Source of the DNA: Clostridiales bacterium
Lineage (GTDB): Bacteria; Bacillota; Clostridia; Lachnospirales; Lachnospiraceae
Length of the DNA stretch: 41,703 nt
Reading direction: 5' to 3'
NCBI GenBank assembly: GCA_018365455.1
Contig: JAGZJZ010000057.1
Coordinates: forward strand, 1 to 41,703
Within the stretch, counting starts at the first letter, position 1. Every line of letters starts with the position of its first letter. A program made the translations under genes and the position numbers. The notes beneath the pieces were generated by a model, which worked only from the letters and a program-made list of their open reading frames with translations, made no database searches and was not told where the DNA came from. Positions 7,567 through 15,495 of the stretch are shown in pieces.

Positions 7567-10352
7567 GATCGTCTGACTGATAATTTTCTCCGGATTATAA
7601 TGGCTGTAAAGGAAATGACACCCAGCAAAGAGCAGAGGATTCCTGCACCAAGACCTGGGGTAACATATTTTAATACTACCTGATGTTCACCCGGTTCCAG
7701 TAAAATGCCGGAATAAATGGTATTTACTCTTAAAAGCTCTGCTTTCTCACCATTCACATAGGCGCTCCAGCCTTTGGAATAAGGAACGGACATACATAAG
7801 ACTTTAGCAGAATCCAGATGGATGGAACCGCTTATTCTGTTAGGCGAAAACACCGGGTTTTTCAGATAGTCCTGTTTTAAATGACGGATCTGTGCAGCAT
7901 ATTGCTGCATTGGCTGGCTGTTTACAATAAGATCATCAAAGGTGTAGATGCCTTTTTGTTGAAATGTAAGCTTGATCTCTTTTAATGGGCTGCTGCTGTA
8001 TGCAAAGTTTAACAGGTAATCGTTACGTCCCTCATACCAGCGGTATTCGGGAGTTAAAATCGTTAGACTTTTTGTAATACCATTTGCGGCAGCTGAAATT
8101 TCAACAGATGTTTCTGTTTTTTTACGTTTCTTCTGGTTGTCGTTCTTAAACCTGAGATTCCGGAAAATGAGATAATTTTCAGAGTCCCTTATTCCTTTCA
8201 AGGTAATTGTTATGGAGGAAGAAGGTTTTTTTACGTGGAAATTTCCGTTCTTGTATGTGACGTTTTTTGAGGGGCTTATGCTATAAGGGAGTTTTTTATC
8301 TGTATATTGAACTTCTGCTTTTTTCAGTAATCCCAAGTTTGAAGCTGATATCGGTGCCTCTAATTGCGTATTTTCAACAGCCTCATCCACAGTATCCCCG
8401 ACTGCATCATGATCTATGTCCAGAACGGCTGCCTGAAGCATCGCCGCCTGTTTTTGAGCTGGGTCCAGAGGTTCATATTCTGACCGGGGGAGATAGCTGT
8501 CATAGGTATATCCAAAGGGCAGCATATTCTGATTCTGGTATATCCGGTAAGGGGATTGCGCTGTCTGTGGCGTCTGCAGCAGGGTATAGCCGTAAAATGG
8601 ATTCTCTTTTAAAGTGCTGTCTCCAATCTGGTATTTCACATTTGCCAGGGAATCCAGGATAATTCGGTTGTCCAGTCCACGGTAGCAGGTGGTACTGCGA
8701 TACGAACCAGAGACTTCAAGCAGAAATTTACTCACATTTCCATCGGCTATGCTATAGTAAAAGTCCATCCCATTTAAACCGCTCAGCAGGGCGGAATTTG
8801 TCCGGGAAATATCCGAAGCCTGTCCCATAAGCTCATACCGGAAGAATTCCGGGTCATTTAACTGCATGAGTGCGCTAAGAGGTTCATTTACGATGACGGA
8901 ATAGGAAGCATCCCTGTTGTGAAAACGGCTGTCATCCGGGTTGCTGAAATAAAACTGGTCAAATCCATAACATGCAATTCCGGCTGTCATTAATAGGAGA
9001 TATGACAGGTATGCCAGTGACTTCCCGTGTAAATATGTGGATTTATAGCGGATGGGCAGAACCAGAACCGTTACAGCCAGTAATATGCCAAATTTAACAA
9101 AACTCTCATCAGAATTTTGTCCAAGGGTACCGCAAAGGATGAGATAACAGGAAGTAACCCCTGCTAAAACCAGAAATTGCCGCTTGTGAATCTGTAAAAA
9201 CTCAGGTAACATACACACCAGAATAAACGCCATCATGAAACAATATGCATAACTCCAGCGGTTGGCGGCATAAGAAAATACATTTAGTACATGTCCGGCA
9301 TAAGGAATCAAAAGAAATCCAGTCAGAACCAGGAAGCAGACTTTCAGGCTCCGGTATTTCTTTTTCTGCATAAATAATAAGACGAGTGGGGGAAAGGTAA
9401 TGACAGAGCAGCCGATAAAAGTCCAGTTCCCGGCACCCTGACCTGTGAAAATGCCAAACAGAAGCTTCTTGTAGTACCCCGGCTGATAACCTATGTTAAC
9501 TGTATGATCCATGCTGAAGCGTCTGCTGGTTAAAGCAGCCAGAATACCGGGCAGTAACAAGAACCCTGCAAGCAGAACACCGACAAAATAAAAACCGCTG
9601 AAGCGTGCCAGACATAATAAAAAATGGCGCACTCTGTGTTCTTTATAATAGTCAAAAAAGCGTATAATCGCATATAACAAAATGAGAATACTTAACACAT
9701 AGAAAAAATAAAAATTACTCAGAGCAGAAATAAAAATCATCAGGATAAAGAGGCAGGGCGATTTCTTCTGAAATATTTTTTCTATCCCGATCAGCAGAAA
9801 GGGCAGATATATCATGGAGTTTGCGAAAAAGGGATGTGTTGTGGATGCATACAGCGCATAGGCAGAAAAAGCATAGACGCATGCTCCGCAAATAGAAGAA
9901 AAACGATCCTTTTTCATTACCCGGCAGTAGAATAAAAAACCGATGCCCGACAGATAAAGGCGCAGGATAATGAGCCCTCCATATAAATATTCCGTTTTCG
10001 ATGCCGGAACAAATGCAGAGAGAAGGGTAAGGGGATCTCCGATTACATAATAGTTTAATGTGGTGATCACGTCGGCGCCAAACCCCAGCTTAGAATCCCA
10101 TAGAGGTATTTTCAGATTTCCCGTTTCCAAAAAGGTTCGGATGATTCCCCGTAAATATTTCCCATAATAGCCAAGGGCTGAAAAATGCTGATTAAGGGCA
10201 TCGCCGTTTGAAACCAGGGACTTATTCTGGGAGAACAGCCAGAAAAAGCATATACCAAAGATTATGACAAATAAAATACTGTATAAGGCAAAGCATGAAA
10301 CGGGGAATGTTTTCTCATTTTCTGACACTGATTTATTTAAGGGAGAATGCAT
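7563..10352 (-). CDS. YfhO family membrane protein
   Basis: About 929 residues, the usual YfhO size. This family of large membrane proteins is related to GT-C glycosyltransferases; the Bacillus member acts in lipoteichoic acid glycosylation. An N-terminal membrane helix is followed by the acidic loop NGDALNQHFSALGYYGKY, then about ten more helices. The extracytoplasmic C-terminal part contains the typical PYSKGWSAYVNGEKAELLRV and LEPGEHQVVLKYVTPG, and a last helix. The frame opens at 10376, but ATG 10352 has GAGAGG 9 bases upstream, while the earlier ATG has no ribosome site, so I prefer 10352. It converges on the AraC gene with overlapping stop codons. Confidence 0.9.
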   Translation of the reverse strand: MHSPLNKSVSENEKTFPVSCFALYSILFVIIFGICFFWLFSQNKSLVSNGDALNQHFSALGYYGKYLRGIIRTFLETGNLKIPLWDSKLGFGADVITTLNYYVIGDPLTLLSAFVPASKTEYLYGGLIILRLYLSGIGFLFYCRVMKKDRFSSICGACVYAFSAYALYASTTHPFFANSMIYLPFLLIGIEKIFQKKSPCLFILMIFISALSNFYFFYVLSILILLYAIIRFFDYYKEHRVRHFLLCLARFSGFYFVGVLLAGFLLLPGILAALTSRRFSMDHTVNIGYQPGYYKKLLFGIFTGQGAGNWTFIGCSVITFPPLVLLFMQKKKYRSLKVCFLVLTGFLLIPYAGHVLNVFSYAANRWSYAYCFMMAFILVCMLPEFLQIHKRQFLVLAGVTSCYLILCGTLGQNSDESFVKFGILLAVTVLVLPIRYKSTYLHGKSLAYLSYLLLMTAGIACYGFDQFYFSNPDDSRFHNRDASYSVIVNEPLSALMQLNDPEFFRYELMGQASDISRTNSALLSGLNGMDFYYSIADGNVSKFLLEVSGSYRSTTCYRGLDNRIILDSLANVKYQIGDSTLKENPFYGYTLLQTPQTAQSPYRIYQNQNMLPFGYTYDSYLPRSEYEPLDPAQKQAAMLQAAVLDIDHDAVGDTVDEAVENTQLEAPISASNLGLLKKAEVQYTDKKLPYSISPSKNVTYKNGNFHVKKPSSSITITLKGIRDSENYLIFRNLRFKNDNQKKRKKTETSVEISAAANGITKSLTILTPEYRWYEGRNDYLLNFAYSSSPLKEIKLTFQQKGIYTFDDLIVNSQPMQQYAAQIRHLKQDYLKNPVFSPNRISGSIHLDSAKVLCMSVPYSKGWSAYVNGEKAELLRVNTIYSGILLEPGEHQVVLKYVTPGLGAGILCSLLGVISFTAIIIRRKLSVRRS

Positions 10353-10614
10353 ATTTCGGAACCTCTCTGTTATCATTTGTGGTGTAATGTTATTAAGAAA
10401 AATGTTGGTTATCTAGCTAAACCCTTGATTTTACGGCACATTGGCAAGACTTCCGAACTCAATTTACTACCAATTTACTACTAACAGATAGAACTTTGAT
10501 ATGCTACGGAAATTCTTGCGAACAGAAACCCACAAAAACAAGTACAACAATAGTATAGCACGATATGTGCGTGTTACAAAATGGAAATGAAAAACTTCAT
10601 AAGCACCGCAAACA
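10353..10614. other. Left junction region of the mobile-element remnant
   Basis: No gene. Two abutting 11-bp direct repeats CAATTTACTAC lie at 10460-10470 and 10471-10481, of the kind used as recombinase arm sites. The switch from chromosome (YfhO) to element-like sequence happens within this stretch. An exact attachment site cannot be fixed without the empty site. Confidence 0.45.
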
Positions 10615-10663
10615 AGCGGCGTTTACTAACTCCCAAACGGAGCATAGGAACGCCGCTATTTTT
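10615..10663 (+). terminator. Probable intrinsic terminator
   Basis: Stem arms AGCGGCGTT (10615-10623) and AACGCCGCT (10649-10657), followed by ATTTTTA. The loop is long (25 bases), so efficiency is uncertain. It separates the junction region from the structured leader of the element. Confidence 0.5.
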
Positions 10664-10673
10664 ATGCCCTCAT

Positions 10674-10784
10674 GTCACGGAGTAGAGGCAAATAAAGCCT
10701 TGTATCATGGGGATTTGTGGGGGCGATTTTGAGCCTCTAAGGTGTTTGTACCTTTACCCCCTAAACGGCTTTCTACTCCGTGAC
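10674..10784 (+). ncRNA. Candidate structured leader RNA of the element's first gene
   Basis: A 111-base segment closed by a perfect 12-bp pairing (10674-10685 with 10773-10784). Inside, GGGGG (10719-10723) can pair with CCCCC (10757-10761), enclosing a small hairpin AAGGT/ACCTT (10739-10743 with 10750-10754). AGGC/GCCT forms another hairpin near 10685-10699. AGAGGC near 10684 could alternatively pair with GCCTCT near 10733, so mutually exclusive folds exist. It ends 28 bases before the replication-organiser start. Could be a cis-regulatory RNA or a DNA processing site; no known family recognised. Confidence 0.45.
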
Positions 10785-10812
10785 AAATCCACCCGAAAGG
10801 AGCTGATGAACT

Positions 10813-11710
10813 ATGGCAGTTTTTAGAGTAGAGCGAAACAAGGGCTATACCGTAATGAGCAACCACCATCTACGCAACAAGGAGCTGACGCTAAAGGCAA
10901 AAGGCTTGTTGTCGCAAATGCTTTCCTTACCGGACGCAATCCGTACCGCAATATGGGAGCTTGAACAGGCGGGATATATCGCAAGGCAGCAAGGCCGGGA
11001 CGACAAAGGCAAAATGACCGCTATCGAATACACCATATTTGAGCAGCCACAGCCTGCCGACAATACACCGCCGCCATTGGAATATCCGATATTGGAAAAT
11101 CCAACAACGGATAAACCGACATTGGATAAACCGACATTGGAAAACCCGACATCGGATAAGCCGTTATCGGAAAATCCAACGCAATTTAATAAAGAGATAT
11201 TAAAGACTGATTTACCAAAAACGAATTTATCAATTACAGATTTATCAAGTACCCAATCCATTCCTTTCCCCAAATCCCGACGAGGACACAGGCGGCTACG
11301 CAAGCGAAGCCGAGGAAAGGAACAGAAAGGAAGCGTCCACACAAAATGCAGTAGAAATTTACAGGGGCATTATCAAGGACAATATCGAGTACGACCACCT
11401 CACCACGGACAAAACCATTGACCGTGACCGTTTGGACGAAATCGTGGAAATCATGCTTGAAACCATTTGCACCGCAAGAAAGGACTTGCGTATCGCCGGG
11501 GACGATTACCCCGCCGAGCTGGTGAGGGCAAAGTTTTTGAAGCTGGATAGCTCACATATCCAGTTTGTTTTTGACTGTATGCGGGAGAATACCACCAAAA
11601 TCCGCAATATCAGGCAAAACCTACGGGCGGTTTTGTTTAACGCCCCAACCACTATTGACAGCTATTACACCGCCCTTGTCGCCCACGATATGGCAAGCGG
11701 CAAAATCTGA
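10813..11710 (+). pseudogene. Broken replication-organiser/helix-turn-helix protein of a conjugative element
   Basis: The N-terminus (MAVFRVERNKGYTVMSNHHL) is the hallmark of element-borne helix-turn-helix replication proteins. Two lesions are visible. First, after LLSQMLSLP the text jumps to DAIRTAIWELEQAGY; the ~18-residue stretch relatives have here is missing in frame. Second, near 11270 (a CCCC run) the frame shifts: the first frame continues as a basic nonsense tail ending at 11421, while the authentic C-terminus (NPDEDTGGYASE ... DMASGKI) reads in another frame to 11710. The middle carries a Pro/Asn-rich tandem repeat (LENPT/LDKPT units, about residues 90-125). Start has AAAGGAG. Almost certainly inactive. 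Confidence 0.8.
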
Positions 11711-11724
11711 AAGGAGAATTTACC

Positions 11725-11937
11725 ATGAAACAGGGAGCTTTGATTTTTGACGAGAGAACCGACCGCTACGACATTCGTTTTGATGTATCCGATTATTACG
11801 GCGGCCTACATTGCGGAGAATGCTTTGAGGTGTGTATCGGTGGCAAGTGGAAGCCCACCCGCATTGATATGGGCGAAAACTGGTATCTTGTGGGTATTCG
11901 TGCCACTGACCTGAACGGCCTACGGGTACGGCTATGA
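11725..11937 (+). CDS. DUF5348 family protein
   Basis: A 70-residue protein matching the small DUF5348 family found in Firmicute conjugative elements, usually directly after the replication organiser, as here. Visible features: DERTDRYDIRF near the N-terminus and HCGECFEV followed by a short beta-rich segment ending GLRVRL. AAAGGAG precedes ATG 11725. It appears intact although the neighbouring element genes are broken. Function unknown. Confidence 0.8.
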   Translation: MKQGALIFDERTDRYDIRFDVSDYYGGLHCGECFEVCIGGKWKPTRIDMGENWYLVGIRATDLNGLRVRL

Positions 11938-12410
11938 CCCACGCCCTCCCACCTACGCGCTTACCAACAACAGCGCAGAAATACGCCGTACAAAGGCGCG
12001 TATTGAGGAACTAAAGCACCGTGATGAAACCCCTCTTACCGGGTGGGCGTTTGACGGTGGCACGGTTGAGGTCAACAAAGGGGACAACCGCTTGCAGGTG
12101 TTTTTTGAGGAAAAGCCCGACGAGGATAAGCGCACCGAGCTGAAAAAAGGCGGCTTTAAGTGGTCACCTACTGCCGGAGCCTGGCAGCGGCAATTAAACG
12201 GCAATGCCTTTTATGCAGCGAACCATATTTCTTGCATACAGCCCCTTACAGGAGAACGCCCCACGGATTTACAGCGGGCACATATCAGGGCTGAAAAAGC
12301 AAAGGAGCAAGCCGAGCAGCAGCCCTCTATCACTGAACCGGATAGCTTTTTGACCGGGGAAACGGTACAGACCCCACGGGGCAGTTTTCGTTTATCCTCT
12401 ATGTCAAAGT
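11924..12410 (+). pseudogene. C-terminal fragment of a large conjugative-element protein
   Basis: An open frame without a proper start overlaps the DUF5348 end. It encodes EIRRTKARIEELKHRDE, then GWAFDGGTVEVNKGDNRLQV, then KKGGFKWSPTAGAWQRQLN, the conserved tail of large element proteins. It continues to SFLTGETVQTPRGSFRL, the beginning of a further domain found in such proteins. At about 12405 element similarity stops and the frame runs into a KTR gene relic, ending at 12502. Both ends are therefore deletion joints. An internal ATG at 12092 gives a 136-codon ORF, which I do not regard as a gene. Confidence 0.65.
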
Positions 12411-12424
12411 TATTCCATTTTAGT

Positions 12425-12612
12425 AAATACAGAAGAATGGTTTACTCTGCCCCATATGTGGTAATAAAACTCGTGATAGAGTGTGAGAGGATACAGAACT
12501 AAAAAAATTCCCCCTCTTTTGCCCAAAGTGCAAGCAAGAAACAATTATCAATGTTGAACAAATGAATATGACCGTTATCAAAGAGCCAGCCGCTAAGACG
12601 CAGAGCCGATAA
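12425..12612 (+). pseudogene. Degenerate Cys-rich KTR gene, copy 1
   Basis: Split over two frames it reads TEEWFT, then CPICGNKTRDRV, a TGA, EDTELKKFPLFCPKCKQE, and the ending TVIKEPAAKTQSR. These are the two CPxC zinc-knuckle pairs, the KTR motif and the usual tail of the Cys-rich KTR family, small proteins ubiquitous in Firmicute conjugative elements. One frameshift (near 12448) and one nonsense codon make it non-functional. Its own terminator follows. A second remnant lies at 18.2 kb. Confidence 0.75.
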
Positions 12613-12648
12613 CCAACGAGATTGAAACTCGTGTTGTCGGCTCTTTTG
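12602..12648 (+). terminator. Terminator following KTR copy 1
   Basis: AGAGCCGATAAC (12602-12613) pairs with GTTGTCGGCTCT (12633-12644), with one G-T pair and an inner CGAG/CTCG stem, followed by T-rich sequence. The same stem follows the second KTR remnant. Confidence 0.85.
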
Positions 12649-12721
12649 CCTTACATTTTCAATGAGTGCTATGAAAGCATATATATAGGTACACAAAAAT
12701 ACGAAAGGACAGGTAAAAACA

Positions 12722-12904
12722 ATAACATTTAAAAAGGTTTTAGAGGTATTTAAGGAATGTCTTACAGCGGATACTAATTGCGAGATTGTTCTTACAACAC
12801 ATGGCTACACCATAATGCAGTGGGACGAAAACTCTAAGAGTTGGTATGGGGCTGAACACTGCGAAGCTCCCGAGGATTTGCAAGAGGAACTTCTAAGCTC
12901 CTAG
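12722..12904 (+). CDS. 60-codon mobile-element ORF without a canonical start
   Basis: An open frame encoding TFKKVLEVFKECLTADTN, then TTHGYTIMQWDE and a PEDLQEELL ending, a type of small acidic protein seen in conjugative elements. AAAGGACAGG lies at 12703-12712 at correct spacing, but the codon at the expected start (12722-12724) is ATA rather than ATG. Either the start has been lost by mutation or the gene uses a very weak start. Function unknown. Confidence 0.5.
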   Translation: MTFKKVLEVFKECLTADTNCEIVLTTHGYTIMQWDENSKSWYGAEHCEAPEDLQEELLSS

Positions 12905-12907
12905 CGC

Positions 12908-13010
12908 ATGAATGAAATGGAAAAGATAACAAAAAAAGCGAGAATTGACCGATGAGGAAACAGAAATAATTCAAGAACTGTGTAAACAATTAGCTGATAA
13001 ATTCAAATGA
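12908..13010 (+). pseudogene. Small frameshifted element ORF
   Basis: ATG 12908 opens MNEMEKITKKA and stops after 15 codons. Shifting frame at the A-run near 12930 restores ELTDEETEIIQELCKQLADKFK-like coding to the TGA at 13008-13010. The most likely explanation is a slip in the A-tract of a ~33-residue gene. Confidence 0.45.
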
Positions 13011-13042
13011 TTTACCCCATAGTTTGCATAACGCAACTGCCT

Positions 13043-13080
13043 AAAGGAGAAACCACAAAATCAATGGTTGCTCCTTTTTT
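13043..13080 (+). terminator. Intrinsic terminator
   Basis: AAAGGAG-AAACCA arm at 13043-13055 pairs with TGGTT-CTCCTTT at 13065-13077, directly followed by Ts. It isolates the TetR operon from upstream element transcription. Confidence 0.8.
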
Positions 13081-13125
13081 GGCACTAAATCCAAACAAAT
13101 CGAAATCTCAGAAAAGGACATACAC

Positions 13126-13183
13126 TTGACAAAATGGGTAGCTTGACTTATAGTATAAATAGATTTACAGTAAATTAATTTAC
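13126..13183 (+). promoter_or_regulatory. Promoter and palindromic operator of the TetR operon
   Basis: TTGACA (13126-13131), a 17-bp spacer, and TATAGT (13149-13154) form a near-consensus sigma-A promoter. A perfect 14-bp palindrome GTAAATTAATTTAC at 13170-13183 lies at the expected transcript start, and AGGAGG follows at 13184-13189. The palindrome position fits autorepression by the TetR protein encoded next (inference). Confidence 0.8.
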
Positions 13184-13196
13184 AGGAGGAAAAAAT

Positions 13197-13802
13197 ATGC
13201 CAAGCAGTCCGAAGATTCCGAAAGAAACAATTTTAGAACACGCACTAAATACGCTAATTCGAGATGGTTATAACGCACTAAATATTAAAGCCTTAGCAAA
13301 AGAAATCGGCTGTTCCACACAGCCTATATCGTGGCACTTTGGGAGCATGGATGGATTACGTGCCGAGCTTGGTAAATATGCATTGCTCTATGCAAACCGA
13401 AAGCTACACCCCACTTCTGTTGGGGTACAGGCATTTATTGATGTTGGAACCGCTTATGTTGGCATCGCATTTGACGAGCCAAAGTTATTTCAGTATCTCT
13501 ATATGAGTGCAGACAGCGGATACTTTGGAGACGGCTTTGATGCGCTGATGACCAGAAGGGATAATGTCGATTTGGTGGAGCCGATTGCCATGTCGCTGCA
13601 TATTACAGAGAAAAAAGCACTTTTGTTTTGCAAGAACATGATAATTTATACCCACGGGCTTGCTTCTTACGTAGCTTCCGGTCTTGTGAAAGCTACAAAG
13701 GACGAAGTTATCCAAATGATGCATCAAGCCTCTGAGGGCTTCCTCATTCGGGCAGGTGTCCCTTTGGATAAAATACCGCTGCACTATGAGGGGCAGCTAT
13801 AA
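13197..13802 (+). CDS. TetR/AcrR family transcriptional regulator
   Basis: 201 residues. The N-terminal helix-turn-helix spans about residues 10-55: ETILEHALNTLIRDGYNALN, then KALAKEIGCSTQPISWHFGS, which ends in the family's typical Y/W-x-F turn. The C-terminal ligand domain is variable and helical. AGGAGG at 13184-13189 sets the start. The TAA stop shares one base with the ATG of the serine-hydrolase gene (TAATG), so the two are translationally coupled; the regulator most likely controls itself and the hydrolase. It is the first intact gene of the accessory block and is preceded by its own promoter. Confidence 0.9.
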   Translation: MPSSPKIPKETILEHALNTLIRDGYNALNIKALAKEIGCSTQPISWHFGSMDGLRAELGKYALLYANRKLHPTSVGVQAFIDVGTAYVGIAFDEPKLFQYLYMSADSGYFGDGFDALMTRRDNVDLVEPIAMSLHITEKKALLFCKNMIIYTHGLASYVASGLVKATKDEVIQMMHQASEGFLIRAGVPLDKIPLHYEGQL

Positions 13803-14929
13803 TGAAAATCAAGTCAGAATCAAAAAGAACATTGCATAAACCCCACCAGAAACGGCGAGTTAGAAAAATGGTTATAGCAATCGTATCAATTTTTATTTGC
13901 GCCCTGTTGGTGCTGTGCGGGGCTATGTTTTATGGAAAATATCAGATGAGTAAAATACCTACGCTGTCTTTTCGAGAGGTGCTTGAATATTCCACAAAAG
14001 ACAATCCTGATGCGGTCATAACGGTTGGAATTATTAAAGATGGTGAAGTTTCCTACACCGTTTATGGCGAGAATGGAAAGGAACTTCCTGCCGAACTTCA
14101 TATATACGAAATTGGTTCACTGACCAAAACCTTTACCGCCGCTATGATAAGCAAAGCGGTGCAGGAAGAAAAAATAGATATGAGTGCGACCATTGACCAA
14201 TATCTTGATTTACCAAAAGGAAACCTTTATCCAAGCATTGTGGAACTGTTGACACACACCTCCGGTTACAAAGGCTTTTATTTTGAAAATCCGATGGTGT
14301 CTAATTTTTTGAGGGGTAGAAATGATTTTTACGGTGTAAGTACTGAAATGCTTATGGAGCGAATTGCTAAACTATCTTTGCAAAATGAGGAGCACAAATT
14401 TAACTATTCAAATTTTGGCTATGCTGTTCTCGGTTTGGTGCTTGAAGCAGTGTATGAGAGTAACTACACATCACTTTTAAATAAATTTGTTCAAAACGAA
14501 TTGAATCTTAAGGGCACAGAAATCTCCGACAAAAGTGGAGATTTAGGCAAGTATTGGGACTGGAAAGAAAATGATGCCTATCTGCCAGCAGGAGCAATTA
14601 CATCGAATATAAGCGATATGCTTGCCTTTGCGCAGATTCAGCTCGATGAATATGACTATTTTGCAGATTGCCACAAAAGCCTAAAAAAAATCAATGCCTC
14701 TAACGAGCAATACAAAATGATGGACATCAATATGGATGAAATAGGCATGGCGTGGCTGATAGACAAAGAAAATAACATCATTTGGCATAATGGAGGTACA
14801 GGAAATTACAATAGCTATCTCGGCTTTAATCTCAAAACTGGAATGGCGGTTGTCGTATTTTCAAACCTTTCGCCAAACACAAAAATACCCGCAACGGTGT
14901 TGGGTGTAAAGTTGTTAACTGAACTGTAG
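13802..14929 (+). CDS. Membrane-anchored serine hydrolase of the class C beta-lactamase/PBP4* fold
   Basis: 375 residues. A basic N-terminus and one membrane helix (about 23-45) anchor an outer catalytic domain. All three active-site motifs are present: S106-L-T-K109 (SxxK), Y202-S-N (YxN), and H329-N-G-G (KTG-box equivalent). Together with LLTHTSGY these are characteristic of beta-lactamase-related serine hydrolases (Pfam Beta-lactamase). Such proteins include esterases, D-amino peptidases and cell-wall modifiers; resistance activity cannot be assumed. Translationally coupled to the TetR gene by TAATG. The ORF looks intact and functional, unlike most of the surrounding element. Confidence 0.9.
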   Translation: MKIKSESKRTLHKPHQKRRVRKMVIAIVSIFICALLVLCGAMFYGKYQMSKIPTLSFREVLEYSTKDNPDAVITVGIIKDGEVSYTVYGENGKELPAELHIYEIGSLTKTFTAAMISKAVQEEKIDMSATIDQYLDLPKGNLYPSIVELLTHTSGYKGFYFENPMVSNFLRGRNDFYGVSTEMLMERIAKLSLQNEEHKFNYSNFGYAVLGLVLEAVYESNYTSLLNKFVQNELNLKGTEISDKSGDLGKYWDWKENDAYLPAGAITSNISDMLAFAQIQLDEYDYFADCHKSLKKINASNEQYKMMDINMDEIGMAWLIDKENNIIWHNGGTGNYNSYLGFNLKTGMAVVVFSNLSPNTKIPATVLGVKLLTEL

Positions 14930-14986
14930 CTTGTAGCATTCGCTAATCCATCACTACTAAACTGCGACTAAACTAAGCGTTTATAT

Positions 14987-15085
14987 ATGCCAATATGGGC
15001 TGTGATTTTGATAGTAGGTTCGGTTTCAGCGGTGTTGCTTGTAGCATTGGTTATTCGCTTTGCGAAGATGAAAAAGGCAGATTAA
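14987..15085 (+). CDS. 32-residue single-pass membrane peptide (uncertain)
   Basis: ATG 14987 to TAA 15083-15085 encodes a peptide with a single hydrophobic helix ending in RFAKMKKAD. No clear ribosome binding site. It could be a small membrane protein or the tail of a decayed one. Confidence 0.25.
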   Translation: MPIWAVILIVGSVSAVLLVALVIRFAKMKKAD

Positions 15086-15102
15086 AAAAAACGATTTAAC
15101 CG

Positions 15103-15273
15103 ATGACTTATAGTATCCTAAGTGCGCCAGTAGTGCTTTTTGTATTATTAGATCTTAATACCCTCGTGTCAATATCATCTGTTTATAAAAAAGCTATGCT
15201 CGCATTTATGACTTGCACCTGTGCGTTGACAAGTGTCACTCATATTGTAAACATAACAGTTATCCGGTGCTGA
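15103..15273 (+). pseudogene. Fragment of a membrane protein
   Basis: A 56-codon hydrophobic ORF (LSAPVVLFVLLDLNTL, then AFMTCTCALTSVTHIVN) with no ribosome binding site. It looks like two transmembrane segments of a larger protein truncated by the IS66 relic that overlaps its end. Family not identified. Confidence 0.35.
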
Positions 15274-15325
15274 AAGTATCTACATCGCCTGTGGCTATAC
15301 CGATATGCGCAAGTCAATTGATTAA
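15266..15325 (+). mobile_element. Relic of an IS66-family TnpB (Orf2) gene
   Basis: Nineteen codons read GAESIYIACGYTDMRKSID before a TAA. The C-G-Y-T-D-M-R-K-S-I-D string is the signature N-terminus of IS66 accessory protein TnpB. Nothing else of IS66 remains, so this is a scar of an old insertion. Confidence 0.7.
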
Positions 15326-15495
15326 TGGCTCTACATGAGCTTAACGTCCGGTTTTATTTGCAATGATTCGCTAAGCATTGGCTGAGATTTGACGCTTACT
15401 TTTTACAAGATGCCATCGCTCCTATTGAATGAATGAAAAACTTTTGCAATAATTAGGGTATGATATGCTATTTTCATAATATGGAGGAGAAAATT
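15326..15495. other. Non-coding remainder before the CPBP-like gene
   Basis: No gene or clear terminator. A TATGAT element at about 15459 may be the -10 of the next gene, but no good -35 is seen. Confidence 0.3.

Noticed and set aside
12092..12502. 136-codon ORF as a gene
   Set aside because: It starts inside a conserved domain of a truncated larger protein and runs into a KTR pseudogene in the wrong frame; treated as part of a pseudogene.
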